Origin: CAZTAO01 sp964611645
Lineage (GTDB): Bacteria; Armatimonadota; UBA5829
Direction of reading: 5' to 3'
Assembly (NCBI GenBank): GCA_964611645.1
Contig: CAZTAO010000005.1
Span: 104,703 to 168,702 of the forward strand
Length of the DNA stretch: 64,000 nucleotides
Shown here: piece by piece, positions 23,922 through 33,700 of the stretch
Layout: each line of letters begins with the position of its first letter
Numbering within the stretch: position 1 is the stretch's first letter
The notes under the pieces: model-generated
Databases searched by the model: none
What the model saw: the letters and a program-made list of their open reading frames with translations, nothing else
Told to the model about the DNA's origin: nothing
Translations under genes and position numbers: made by a program

Positions 23922-25865
23922 ATGACGCAGAAGACTTTTGCCAAGGCCGCCGGGCTCATGCTGGTGGCCATTTTGCTGAGCCGGATTCTCGGGCTGGTCC
24001 GGGATATTCTCATCGCCCACAACTTCGGCCAAAGCGGGGTGGTAAGCGCCTACGTCAGCGCATTCAACCTGCCGGACTTGCTGTATTTCTTCCTCTCAAG
24101 CGGAGCCCTCTCAAGCGCATTTATCCCGGTATTCACTGAGTATTTCAACACCGGACGGGAAAAGGAAGCCTGGCAGGTTTTTAGCATTATCGGATGCCTG
24201 ATGGGATTGGTCCTGACCTCCGCCATTGTGCTCTCCTGGATTTTCGCCAAGCCACTCGTGGGAGTGGTTGTTCCTGGTTTCGCCAAACAGCATCCCGACC
24301 TCCTCCCCCTAACGATAAGCCTGACGCGGGTTATCCTCCCCTGCCAGTTGTTCTTCTTTCTTGGCGGCCTGATGATGGGGACACTGGAATCCAGGCAGGA
24401 CTTCCGGGCCAGAGCTGCCGGACCGGTCCTCTACAACCTGGGGATTATTGTCGGTGTGGTGGCGCTGAGCAGATGGATCGGTATCCACGGGCTCGCGGTA
24501 GGCGCGTTGGTGGGCAGTTTCAGTGGGAGCGTTGGGTACACCTTCTACCGGCTCCGCAAAGCGGGCTTCAAGTTCTACCCGAGCCTCAACTTTCGGCATC
24601 CGGGGGTGATCAAGGTTGCTATGCTGGCCCTGCCGGTTATCCTCGGTCTGACCCTGCCGCAGATAGACATAGTCATAAACCGAATGTTCGCCAGCGGCAT
24701 AGCGACCGACAAAGCCATCGCCGCCTTGAACAATGCCAACAGGCTCATGCAGGTCCCCATCGGCATATTCGCGCAAGCTGCGGGCACGGCCATCCTCCCC
24801 ACGCTCTCCGCTCAACACGCCGCCGGCAGGATCGACCAGATGCGCGGCAGCATCGGGTTTGGCCTGCGGACCATCCTGATTGAGAATATTCCCGCCTCGG
24901 TATTCATGGTGATCATGGCCGCGCCGATAGTGCGAACTGTATATATGTCCGGACAGTTTCATCCCAGCGATGTGGGGATCTGCTCCAGCGCCTTTGTCTG
25001 GTACTCGGTAGGGGTGTTTGCATGGGCCGGGCAGGCGATAGTCGCTCGCGGGTTCTTTGCGATGCAAGACACCAGAACGCCGGTTGTTCTAGGAACAATC
25101 TCGACCGCCATCTTCATACCGCTCAACTGGATTCTCTTGAAGTACATGGGTTTGAACGGCCTGGCGTTAGCCACGAGCATCGCTGCGGTCATCCACTTCT
25201 TCGGCCTCACTTGGCTGCTGCGCAACCGCTTGGAGAGAATGGAACTCGGACGAGTAGCCGTGACAGCTTTCAAGGTCTGTATTGCTGCTGTGGTTCTTGG
25301 ATTGGTATGCCACGGCGTGAGGATCGGGGTGGAGAGGCGATACGAGCGCATTCAGTACGCTCCGTTCGCCGCCAGCCAGATTCGCGACCCCAAACTGCTG
25401 GTCGAGCGGATTATCAGGCCCGAAGACAGACTAGCCGAGTATGTGCAAAGCGTTACTTCCAAGTCTACCCTCGACCTGATGGCGCAGGCCGACAAGAGCC
25501 AGAATACGCTGCGCAGCCCTGGGTTCAAGGCCGCTCTTGTGCAGGCGCTGAACCCCATTCTCGATGATCGCGGCCTGTACACGCCCGAACGGTTCAAAGA
25601 TGCCGAGCTGTCAGGCCGGACTCTCAAGATGCTTGGGAGTTACCCTGATGTCGCCAATCTGCGATTGGTGAACCGCCGATTGCTGGAAGAGGGTTTCCAG
25701 GATGAGATAGGCACCGTTGCCACCGGCAGAATGGCCTCGATGATAGTTGTCCTGATGTCGCTGCTGGCGGGCGGGTTGGCCTACATCGTGATGCTTCGCC
25801 TTCTGAAAGAAGAAGAAGCCAGCGAGATATGGCGCTCCATCAGACGCAAGGTTTTCAAGCGGTAG
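23922..25865 (+). CDS. murJ: Lipid II flippase MurJ with an extra soluble insertion
   Basis: The protein is 647 residues against the usual 510-530. The MurJ/MviN core is clear: LLSRILGLVRDILIAHNFG at 19-37, YVSAFNLPDLLYFFLSSGA after it, and TRTPVV and LNGLA blocks later. It moves lipid II across the inner membrane for peptidoglycan synthesis. Between about residue 470 and 603 there is a 134-residue hydrophilic insertion (ERRYERIQYAPF to DEIGTVATGRM) before one last hydrophobic helix and a basic tail. The role of the insertion is unknown. The ATG is 7 nt after its -10 box. Confidence 0.93.
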   Translation: MTQKTFAKAAGLMLVAILLSRILGLVRDILIAHNFGQSGVVSAYVSAFNLPDLLYFFLSSGALSSAFIPVFTEYFNTGREKEAWQVFSIIGCLMGLVLTSAIVLSWIFAKPLVGVVVPGFAKQHPDLLPLTISLTRVILPCQLFFFLGGLMMGTLESRQDFRARAAGPVLYNLGIIVGVVALSRWIGIHGLAVGALVGSFSGSVGYTFYRLRKAGFKFYPSLNFRHPGVIKVAMLALPVILGLTLPQIDIVINRMFASGIATDKAIAALNNANRLMQVPIGIFAQAAGTAILPTLSAQHAAGRIDQMRGSIGFGLRTILIENIPASVFMVIMAAPIVRTVYMSGQFHPSDVGICSSAFVWYSVGVFAWAGQAIVARGFFAMQDTRTPVVLGTISTAIFIPLNWILLKYMGLNGLALATSIAAVIHFFGLTWLLRNRLERMELGRVAVTAFKVCIAAVVLGLVCHGVRIGVERRYERIQYAPFAASQIRDPKLLVERIIRPEDRLAEYVQSVTSKSTLDLMAQADKSQNTLRSPGFKAALVQALNPILDDRGLYTPERFKDAELSGRTLKMLGSYPDVANLRLVNRRLLEEGFQDEIGTVATGRMASMIVVLMSLLAGGLAYIVMLRLLKEEEASEIWRSIRRKVFKR

Positions 25866-25917
25866 GGATGTTTTGTTGTATCCAGTGCTGCGTCAAGACA
25901 CGACGGAGGTGTGAACT

Positions 25918-26454
25918 ATGGGGCTGGGACAGGAACACGAGGGACATTCCAAGTGGAGCAACAAGACATCGGCTGTGATGGGGCCGGTAAACCGATGGAT
26001 TACAGCACTCGCACTCGCAATGTGGTGCGTTGTGGTGCCTGTTGGTGAGCAACTCATAGACCACGCGCCTTGGCGGGCGACAGTGGCTCTTCTCCTGGTG
26101 GTAACGGCTGCGGTCTTCTTGGGATATGTGGTTGCGCCCCGTGTTGCGCCAAAAGCCGTTGAGAACATACACTGGTGGCACTGGAGTCTCCTGGCATTGC
26201 CTTTGTTGGGAGCGGTGGCTCTGGCATACACCTTGGATCCTGACATTGCCGGGCGTTCTGTGATCCTCTATCTGGCATCATTCGTGCTTTCGGCTACGGG
26301 TCCTGCGAGAAGCGGTTGGCGCGATCTGCCCACGAAAGAACGCTTGCTCTTCGTCGCGGTGACATGTGGAATGGTGCTCCTCACGGTCGGAAGTGTCTGG
26401 TTCCACTCTGTGGGAACGCCGGTCTCAGGCAACCTTGGGCCGAGCGCACTGTAA
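25918..26454 (+). CDS. Hypothetical membrane protein
   Basis: 178 residues, unrecognised, with about four transmembrane segments (near 30-45, 52-72, 85-102 and 137-158). The start has an excellent ribosome site (GGAGGTG, 8 nt before ATG 25918). It ends 89 nt before the ArsR-type gene and could be either a solitary gene or a co-evolved neighbour. Function not inferable. Confidence 0.75.
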   Translation: MGLGQEHEGHSKWSNKTSAVMGPVNRWITALALAMWCVVVPVGEQLIDHAPWRATVALLLVVTAAVFLGYVVAPRVAPKAVENIHWWHWSLLALPLLGAVALAYTLDPDIAGRSVILYLASFVLSATGPARSGWRDLPTKERLLFVAVTCGMVLLTVGSVWFHSVGTPVSGNLGPSAL

Positions 26455-26490
26455 GTTCCCCAGCAGACCATCCCATTTCCCAAACGGTGC

Positions 26491-26526
26491 TTGACAAACG
26501 CTTGGTCATTTGGTTAATATACCAAG
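26491..26526 (+). promoter_or_regulatory. Promoter and candidate ArsR-type operator
   Basis: TTGACA (26491-26496) and TAATAT (26515-26520) with an 18-bp spacer. Overlapping the -10 is TTGGT (26510-26514) and ACCAA (26521-26525), an inverted repeat with a 6-nt centre; CTTGGT (26501-26506) and ACCAAG (26521-26526) make a second possible pair. This is the position expected for self-repression by the adjacent ArsR-family gene. Confidence 0.6.
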
Positions 26527-26543
26527 TGTAGGAGCAAGTGATT

Positions 26544-26867
26544 ATGGACAAGCAGACACAGGATAGATTCGAACTAAGGGCGGGGATAGTCAAGGCTATG
26601 GCTCACCCGACTCGCCTCTTCATGGTGGACGCGTTGTCCCGGGGAGAGAAGTGCGTCTGCGAACTGACGGAGATGGTCGGCGTGGACATCTCTACTATCT
26701 CCAAGCATCTTTCGGTTCTGAAGAGTGCGGGTATAGTAGCTGATGACAAGCGTGGCTCGCAGGTCTGGTATAGGCTCAGGTGTCCGTGCGTGATGGGGTT
26801 TCTGACATGCGTCGAGACCGTTCTGGAATCCAATGAGAACCTGCTGAAGACTACCAAGTGCTGTTGA
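26544..26867 (+). CDS. ArsR/SmtB-family metalloregulator
   Basis: 107 residues. The winged-helix core runs through LTEMVGVDISTISKHLSVLKSAG; the metal-sensing motif is C37-V-C39, the ArsR-type pair. Further cysteines are in CPCVMGFLTC and at the C-terminus (KCC). It probably senses a thiophilic ion such as arsenite and derepresses the following redox and permease genes. ATG 26544 follows GGAG at 26531-26534; GTG 26538 would add two residues. Confidence 0.9.
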   Translation: MDKQTQDRFELRAGIVKAMAHPTRLFMVDALSRGEKCVCELTEMVGVDISTISKHLSVLKSAGIVADDKRGSQVWYRLRCPCVMGFLTCVETVLESNENLLKTTKCC

Positions 26868-26916
26868 GTAATAGTCCAGGGGCATAGACTACTCTGTGTC
26901 CAACAAAGGAGCGATC

Positions 26917-27150
26917 ATGAAGAAGATACAGGTTTTGGGGACGGGATGTGCCAAGTGCCACAAGCTGGAGGAATCGGCGAAGCTTGCGGCGGATCAGATG
27001 GGAATCCAGTATGAGATCGAGAAAGTCAGCGACATCAAAGAGATCATGAAGTTCGGGGTCCTGATGACTCCCGGTCTCGTGGTCGATGGCGTTGTGAAAG
27101 TAGCGGGCAAGGTTCCGAGTGTGGAAGACATCAAGAAGATGCTGGCATAG
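26917..27150 (+). CDS. Thioredoxin-family small protein (redox-active disulfide protein 2)
   Basis: 77 residues: MKKIQVLGTGCAKCHKLEES with C11-x2-C14, then GVLMTPGLVVDGVVKVAG where the proline is the thioredoxin cis-proline. This is the short thioredoxin_3 type found beside ArsR regulators and permeases. It likely shuttles electrons to the cassette's thiol proteins. AAAGGAG (26906-26911) precedes the ATG. Confidence 0.9.
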   Translation: MKKIQVLGTGCAKCHKLEESAKLAADQMGIQYEIEKVSDIKEIMKFGVLMTPGLVVDGVVKVAGKVPSVEDIKKMLA

Positions 27151-27162
27151 GAGGGAAGGCAG

Positions 27163-27540
27163 ATGTCTGGTAAGGATTGCTGTTGCACTGCTGATAACAC
27201 CACGGTCATGGCATGTTCCGGTGGCTCCAACGTGGGCCAGATGACAAATGAGTTGGCCAAGCGCCTTGACCAGGCCGGCTTGGCGAAGTTCTTCTGCATG
27301 GCGGGAGTTGGCGGACAGGTGAGCGGAATAATCGAAAGCTGCAAGAGCGTGGGTAAACTGCTCGTAATTGACGGCTGCTCAGTCGCCTGCGCAAAGAAGA
27401 TGATGGACTTGGCGGGTCTGCAGGACTATGAGTACCTGGTCATAACTGACCTGGGAATCGAGAAGAAGCACGTGTTCGACCTGCCCGAGTCGGACATGCA
27501 GTTGTGCCAAGAGGCATGTATGAGCAAACTCAGCGCGTAG
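27163..27540 (+). CDS. DGC-domain putative zinc-binding protein
   Basis: 125 residues with many cysteines: CCC at 6-8, ACSGGSNVGQMTNELAKRL, CMAGVGGQ, ESCKSVGKLLVIDGCSVACAKK and a last CQEACM. The ACSGGS and VIDGC blocks mark the DGC-domain family (PF08859), predicted to bind zinc. These genes recur next to ArsR and thioredoxin genes. Function is unknown. Confidence 0.88.
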   Translation: MSGKDCCCTADNTTVMACSGGSNVGQMTNELAKRLDQAGLAKFFCMAGVGGQVSGIIESCKSVGKLLVIDGCSVACAKKMMDLAGLQDYEYLVITDLGIEKKHVFDLPESDMQLCQEACMSKLSA

Positions 27541-27561
27541 ACCACCTGGGAGGTAGCAATA

Positions 27562-27990
27562 GTGAAATCAAACACTCTGAGAATACTGATAGTTGTCACG
27601 CTGATTGTGGCCCTGGCCATAATCATAGGCGCCAAGGACAAACCTGCGGGTAAGCAGCCGCCGGCCGTGGGAGCGATTACGGGAACGCCCCAGACCTCCG
27701 CAGCCAAGTTGCCGAAAATGCTGGAACTGGGTTCCACCACATGCACCCCATGCAAAGCGATGGAAAAGGTCATGGATGAGCTTCGCGAGTCGTATCCGGA
27801 TACACTGCTCGTGGAGTTTGTGAATGTCGAGAAGTCACCTGACGTGGCAGCCAAATACAAGATCGACCTCATCCCAACCCAGGTGTTTCTGGACTTGGAT
27901 GGCAAGGAGTTCTACCGACATGTGGGCTTCTTTCCCAAGGATGACATAGTCGCAGTGTTTGAGGGCAAAGGGTTCAAGCTGAGCAAGTAA
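27562..27990 (+). CDS. Membrane-anchored thioredoxin-fold protein
   Basis: 142 residues. A hydrophobic N-terminal helix (residues 8-23) anchors or exports it, then a linker (30-50) and a thioredoxin domain with C61-T-P-C64 in STTCTPCKAM and a cis-proline in IDLIPTQVF. It probably works outside the membrane, receiving electrons from the CcdA-like protein encoded downstream. Its C-terminal half (RHVGFFPKDDIV) is closely similar to that of the next protein, suggesting a duplication. Start is GTG 27562. Confidence 0.85.
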   Translation: MKSNTLRILIVVTLIVALAIIIGAKDKPAGKQPPAVGAITGTPQTSAAKLPKMLELGSTTCTPCKAMEKVMDELRESYPDTLLVEFVNVEKSPDVAAKYKIDLIPTQVFLDLDGKEFYRHVGFFPKDDIVAVFEGKGFKLSK

Positions 27991-28017
27991 GCGGTTCGTG
28001 AAAGTGGTGAAGATGAA

Positions 28018-28944
28018 ATGGTCTGCGCAATTGCACGTTGTAGACTAGGGTTTGTGATCGGGTTGGCGTTTCTGGCGACGGCGGTTCCCGGCGCTTGCCA
28101 CGGAGAGACCGTGGCGAAAGCCTACAAATGGCTCTCGTCTGGTTCCCTGCAGCAGGCGGAGCTTGCTCAACTGCCGGCTGGTGTGGTCTTGCGTTCGGGC
28201 CAGATCAAGATCACGCAGAAGGACCTGGATGCCGATGTGGCAAGGGCGCCGCAGGCTTCTCGCGCCGATATGAAGCGGAATATGTTCTTTCTTCTGGAGA
28301 GCAAGGCGACGAAGGCATTCATGAGCAGCGAGGCCGCGATCTGGGCAAGGAAGAGCAAGCAGGACCTGACAGGCTCGAATGACGATTTGATTCGTAATTA
28401 CCTTGGCAGCATCGCCAAAGGCGTCAAGGTGAGCGACAAGGAGATCAGAGACTTCTACGATGCCAACAAGGAGATGGTCTCCAATGCCGAGTTTGACAAG
28501 GTCAAAGTCCAACTGAAGAGCTATCTGTTGGAGCAGAAGCGGCAAGAGGCCGTGGACGCCCATATCGCGGGCATAAGCGATAGATACGCCATCGAGATCA
28601 GCAGGCCCTGGGTGGCGAACCGCTACGCCGCCGCGATAGACAATCCGGTCGATAAGGCCAGAGGGTCGGGACTACCCACGATGGTGGACTTCGGTTCGGT
28701 GGGCTGTAAACCCTGCGAGATGATGGAGCCGATCCTGAAGTCGGTGAAGACCGAATGCGCGGGAAAGGCCAACATAGTCTATGTCCCCGTGAGCGAACAG
28801 CAGATCCTGGCAGCGCGCTTCGGCATACAGTCCATTCCCGTGCAGGTGTTTTTCGACAAGGACGGCAACGAAGTCTTCCGGCACATCGGGTTCTTCCCAA
28901 AGGATCGGATAGATGAGCAGCTTGCGAAACTGGGGGTAGAGTGA
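28018..28944 (+). CDS. SurA-like chaperone domain fused to a thioredoxin domain
   Basis: 308 residues. A signal peptide (about 1-29) is followed by a helical region (about 45-200) that resembles the N-terminal chaperone part of SurA/parvulin proteins: ITQKDLDADV, KVSDKEIRDFYDANKEMV and a helix KSYLLEQKRQEAVDAHI, but with no parvulin PPIase domain. A thioredoxin domain follows with C230-K-P-C233 and cis-proline in IQSIPVQVFF. I infer a periplasmic thiol-redox protein that may hold and reduce client proteins. The start ATG 28018 is 27 nt after the preceding stop. Confidence 0.8.
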   Translation: MVCAIARCRLGFVIGLAFLATAVPGACHGETVAKAYKWLSSGSLQQAELAQLPAGVVLRSGQIKITQKDLDADVARAPQASRADMKRNMFFLLESKATKAFMSSEAAIWARKSKQDLTGSNDDLIRNYLGSIAKGVKVSDKEIRDFYDANKEMVSNAEFDKVKVQLKSYLLEQKRQEAVDAHIAGISDRYAIEISRPWVANRYAAAIDNPVDKARGSGLPTMVDFGSVGCKPCEMMEPILKSVKTECAGKANIVYVPVSEQQILAARFGIQSIPVQVFFDKDGNEVFRHIGFFPKDRIDEQLAKLGVE

Positions 28945-28945
28945 C

Positions 28946-29641
28946 TTGGAGCAGTTGTTCACAACCCTGACCAGGGCGGTGGAGGGTTCTATCCCTGTTG
29001 CCATTGGCGCCGCGCTGATATGGGGCATCCTCAGTGTAGTTCTGAGCCCGTGCCACCTGGCAAGCATACCGCTGGTTATCGGCTTTATCAGCGAACAGAA
29101 GACCGAGTCCACAAAGCGCGACTTCCTCCTGTCGCTGCTCTTTTCCACCGGCATCCTGATTACCATCGCGATTATCGGGGTGGTTACAGCGTTGCTGGGC
29201 AGGATGAGGGGTGAGGTCGGTCCGACCGGAGACTACATTGTTGCCGCGGTACTCTTTCTGGTCGGTCTTCACCTGATTGGGGTGGTGCCGTTGCCAGTAT
29301 CGGGGCCGGGCATCACCAGAGTGAAGTGGCGTGGGGCGCTGGCTGCATTCCTGCTGGGCCTCATATTCGGGGTTGCGCTTGGGCCTTGCACATTCGCCTT
29401 TATGGTTCCGGTCCTGGCCGCTGCGGCGGGCGTGGCTGAGAAGAACCCGGTGTTTGCTGCCGTGATCCTGCTGGTGTACGGCATTGGGCACTGTGCGGTA
29501 ATCACGGCGGCGGGGTCATCTACTGAGTTGGTGCAGAAGTTCCTCAACTGGAACGAGCGCTCCAACGGCGCGGACATCCTGCGCAAAGTGTGCGGCGTGT
29601 TGGTGATGATTGGCGGGTTGTATATGGTCTGGAAGGCGTAG
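28946..29641 (+). CDS. CcdA/DsbD-like transmembrane electron carrier
   Basis: 231 residues with about six transmembrane helices and the paired cysteines C36 (LSPCHLAS) and C148 (LGPCTFAF), the two key residues of CcdA. Such proteins bring electrons from cytoplasmic thioredoxin to extracytoplasmic thioredoxin-fold proteins. The start is TTG 28946, one nt after the previous stop, so translation is coupled. The likely partners are the two exported thioredoxin proteins just upstream. Confidence 0.85.
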   Translation: MEQLFTTLTRAVEGSIPVAIGAALIWGILSVVLSPCHLASIPLVIGFISEQKTESTKRDFLLSLLFSTGILITIAIIGVVTALLGRMRGEVGPTGDYIVAAVLFLVGLHLIGVVPLPVSGPGITRVKWRGALAAFLLGLIFGVALGPCTFAFMVPVLAAAAGVAEKNPVFAAVILLVYGIGHCAVITAAGSSTELVQKFLNWNERSNGADILRKVCGVLVMIGGLYMVWKA

Positions 29642-29674
29642 TAGTGGTATGTCGAAATGGGAAGTGTTGGCGTA

Positions 29675-30745
29675 ATGAGTGAGACAAATGGAAGCCGCAG
29701 GGGTCCGGCGCTTCAGGTAATGCTGGTCCTGCTGGTCGCGGCGGTTTGGTACTTTGTATACATCTCTCTCTCGCCATTCGCTAAGTGGTTTTCATACAGT
29801 TTGATAGGCTTGCCCGAGCAGAGCCATCTTGGCAGCGCGGTCGAGTTCTTTGTGTTTGAAGTCCCCAAGGTCCTGATGCTGCTCGTCATCGTGGTATTCG
29901 GCGTGGGGATTATCCGCACGTTCTTCACTCCCGACAGGACCAAGGCCATTCTGGCAGGCAAGCGGGAGTCTGTTGGCAATGTGCTCGCGGCGCTGCTTGG
30001 GATAGTCACCCCATTCTGCTCCTGTTCCGCGGTTCCGTTGTTTATAGGTTTCGTGGAGGCGGGGGTTCCCCTCGGAGTCACGCTTTCGTTCCTGGTATCC
30101 GCCCCGATGGTCAACGAGGTCGCCCTGGTGCTTCTCTTCGGGATGTTTGGCTGGAGGGTTGCCCTGATATACACGGTCACGGGTCTTGTGATCGCGATAC
30201 TGTCGGGCTGGGTGATAGGTCGTCTCAAGATGGAGCGGCACGTCGAAGAGTGGGTCTACCGAATGCAGGTGGAACACGCAGTGGTGGCTGAGGAACGGAT
30301 GACTTTCTCCGACCGCGTCACCTCCGGCAAGGCATCGGTGAGGGAGATTGTCGGCAAGGTATGGCCGTACGTTCTCGTCGGGATCGCGGTAGGCGCCGGC
30401 ATTCACGGCTATGTCCCGCAGGGCCTGATGGCGTCGTTTATGGGCAAGGGTGTGTGGTGGGCTGTGCCTCTGGCGGTGATACTCGGGGTTCCGATGTACT
30501 CCAACGCCGCAGGCATTATCCCCATCGTCCACGCTCTGATAGAGAAGGGCGCGGCCTTGGGAACGGTACTGGCATTTATGATGGCTGTAATCGGCCTGTC
30601 GCTCCCGGAGACTATCATCCTGCGCAAAGTGCTCAAGCCCAAGCTGATAGGGGTGTTTGTCGGCGTAGTGGCGCTTGGGATACTATTTGTGGGATACTTG
30701 TTCAATGCGATAGGCATAGAAGCCCAGATCATCTCCGCAAGATAA
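29675..30745 (+). CDS. Permease of the ArsP/DUF318 type
   Basis: About 356 residues with eight or so membrane helices. It has the family marks TPFCSCSAVPLFIGF (with two cysteines) and PMYSNAAGIIPIV. Related permeases export organoarsenicals or act with thioredoxin-like proteins; the substrate here is unknown. I chose ATG 29675 with GGGAAG at 29659-29664; ATG 29657 is possible. The regulator, redox genes and permease form one operon-like array. Confidence 0.85.
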   Translation: MSETNGSRRGPALQVMLVLLVAAVWYFVYISLSPFAKWFSYSLIGLPEQSHLGSAVEFFVFEVPKVLMLLVIVVFGVGIIRTFFTPDRTKAILAGKRESVGNVLAALLGIVTPFCSCSAVPLFIGFVEAGVPLGVTLSFLVSAPMVNEVALVLLFGMFGWRVALIYTVTGLVIAILSGWVIGRLKMERHVEEWVYRMQVEHAVVAEERMTFSDRVTSGKASVREIVGKVWPYVLVGIAVGAGIHGYVPQGLMASFMGKGVWWAVPLAVILGVPMYSNAAGIIPIVHALIEKGAALGTVLAFMMAVIGLSLPETIILRKVLKPKLIGVFVGVVALGILFVGYLFNAIGIEAQIISAR

Positions 30746-30793
30746 CAGATAGGGGGATTCCGGAGACTACTCCAGCCGCTCCGGATAATCACA

Positions 30794-33700
30794 ATGACCA
30801 CACACCGCACCACAGTCTTCTTTCTGCTTCTGGCGATCACCATTCTGGCTGCAATCCCTGCCAGCGCCGGCCCTGTAAATGGATCCTTCGAGGAACTCGG
30901 CTACGAGAGGGAACTGGTCGGCTGGAACTGGTGGACCAAAGGGAGCGCTCCGGCAGGATGGGAGCGCGATACCAAAGAGTCCTGCCTTGGGGCCTACTCT
31001 GTGCGGATATGGAAAGACAATGGCGTGCAGGGAGAGGTCTATGGAGCTTTCGAGCAGAAACTCACCGGCCTGCCCAAGGGTGCTATGATCCATATTGGCG
31101 CAATGGTCAAAGGAAAGAGCGTGGAGCGGGCGTGGATGGGGGACTTCGCCAACCGGCAGTTCATCCCCAACGGCGACTTCGATTGGCAGCGCATCCACAG
31201 CTCCGTCCAACTCGCCCCCGACCAGACCGACTACACTCTCATGTTCGGAATAGAGGGCAAGATTCAGAGCCTGTGGATAGACGATGTGCGGGTGATTGTC
31301 GGTGACGAGCCCCTTCCGGAAGATAAGGACTGGCTCTTCATCGGCAGAATGGATGACCCGTCGGCGGAGACAGGCTTCCTGGTTTTGGCTCGAAATCCCC
31401 TCCGGACTGCGCAAAAGGCCACCCTCAAATACCGCCTCTGCGACCCCTTCGGCCTGCCGATTGAAGAAAAAAGCGTGCCTGTGGAGCTTGCGCCCGGGAT
31501 TCAGAAACGCGTGTTCGTTCCGGTGAGCGCGGAGAAGAGAGTTGCGCTGATCACTGCCAGCGTTGTCGACGCTAGCGGCAAAGCTCTCTCCACTGCCGAT
31601 AATTTCATTTCCATTGAGCCTAAAACCCTCGCGATAGCGCCGGGTTCGGAGCGCCTCGGGGTTGGCGAGGTCAACTTCGCCTATGTTTCCGGGAACAACT
31701 ACACTCGCCTGCTGGACCTCATGGCGGCGGCGGGCGTAAAGAACCTGCGCGGCTACGAGATGGATCGCTGCTACGACGAAGCCAACAAAACCATAGACCC
31801 CACCAGGTTCAGCCGGTTCCTTGCCGATCTGCGCGCTCGCGAAATAACCGTGCTTCCCATACTTGCATACGGCCCGACCTGGGCCTCCACTGCGGGGCCG
31901 TTCGCCAGCGAATGGGAACAGCGCATGAACCTGCCCAAGCTGGACGTTTGGAAGATTCTTGTGGACAAGTTTGTCCGTGACCTCGGTTTCAAGGAGGTCG
32001 AAGTCTGGAACGAGCCAAACGGAGGCTTCTGGAACACATTCCCCAAGGATGTAACGTACGGCAAGCTGGTTGCAGCTACCTACGATACGGTCAAGAAGAT
32101 AGACCCGTCGATCACGGTCGTGGCCAGTTCCACCAACAGCGATTCCCCCGGCTGGCCGGAGAGTGTGATCAATGCTGCCGGTCCGGGCAAAGTAGATGCC
32201 ATATCATTTCACCCTTACCGCCATCCGGTATCCGACCCCAGGCCTCCGTCGGTGGAACTGCCGCGCTCGCAATGGGCGAGCTACCCACGAGTAATCGAAG
32301 AGATGGACAAGATGTCCGCCAAGTACAACGGTGGGAAGCCAATGCCTCTCTACATCACGGAGTATGGTTTCGAGGAGCTTGATCAAGAGGGCAAGCAGTA
32401 CCTGCAGGCCAATTCGCTGTACAAGGCTCAGGCAGTTGCGCGAATGACTCTCACACTGGCTGGTCTTGGCGTACACAGGTCGTACTACTATGAGTTTCGC
32501 GATCTTCACCTCGCCCGCTTCGGTCTGGTGCGCAAAGACCTGTCGATCAAGCCTGCGTGGTGGGCCTATAGAGCTATGAACGAACACGCTGCGGGGCGCA
32601 AGATCGGCAAGTTCGAGCAACTTGGCCCGGACTTGTTCGGTCTGACTATGACCGGGGAAACCAACGTGGTCGCAGTATGGACAGCCGAGAACCCGGCGGT
32701 CATATCTCTGAAGAAGCCTGCCAAGTCCGCTGCCGATTTGTTTGGATCCGGCGTTATGCCAATCCCGGTAAAGGACTCACCAAGCTACGTCATCCCCGCC
32801 GGTGGCGTTATCTACCTGACCGGTGACAGCAAGCTCAGCATCAAGGATGTTGTGCCCGTGCTCGCACTGGTGCCCAGGAGCCACTGGACGCTGGCCGGAG
32901 AGCAGAGCGTTTTTGATGTCGTGGCAGCCCAGGGGGCTCCGAAGAAACTGATCGATGGCCTTCCCAAGTCAGTCGATTTTCCGGTTGAGCCTGCGCCAGG
33001 AGCTTGGACCGCCGGCAAGCTGGAGTTCAAGCTGAGCGGGTCTGCGGTGAGCGTGCCGGTGTTCATGCCGGTATCCGACAAGACCACTGCGGAGCTTATC
33101 TTCGACAAGAACAGCCATCCCGCAGTGCGCCTGGAGAACCTGTCCAAGGACCCAGTGGAAGCAAAGGTAGCGATCACATCCGCCAACAAGCAGTTCGAGG
33201 TCAGGAGCACGGTCAAGGTTGGGCCTCGTGAGACGATGGAAGTCCCGCTGGAGGCGCGACCGGCATCCGGCTCGGCAGGTATGGAAGTCGTCGCGGATGT
33301 CCAGGTCGGCCAGCGGAATTGGTCATTCGCCCGAACTCTGTGGTATGCGGGCGTTCCCCGCAAGGACGGCATTAAGGCGGATGGCAAAACGGACGACTGG
33401 CAGTCGATCCCGATGATCGATCTGGTCGACTGGGACAAGAACGCAGGCGATAAGCCCACTGATTCGTCCGATTTGTCCGCCCAGATGTCCCTTGCCTACG
33501 ATAGTACAAACCTGTACGTTCTTATCAAGGCGAAAGATGACAAGCACTACCAGAAGTTCGCCCCAGCAGAGTCCTGGATGGGGGATTCCGTCCAGCTTGC
33601 TTTCGACATCGACCCTATGGGCAAGCACGAGCAGGTAGAGATGAACTTCGCGGTGGACGAAAGCGGCAGGTATATGTTCAACTCACGGCAGATGAACGTG

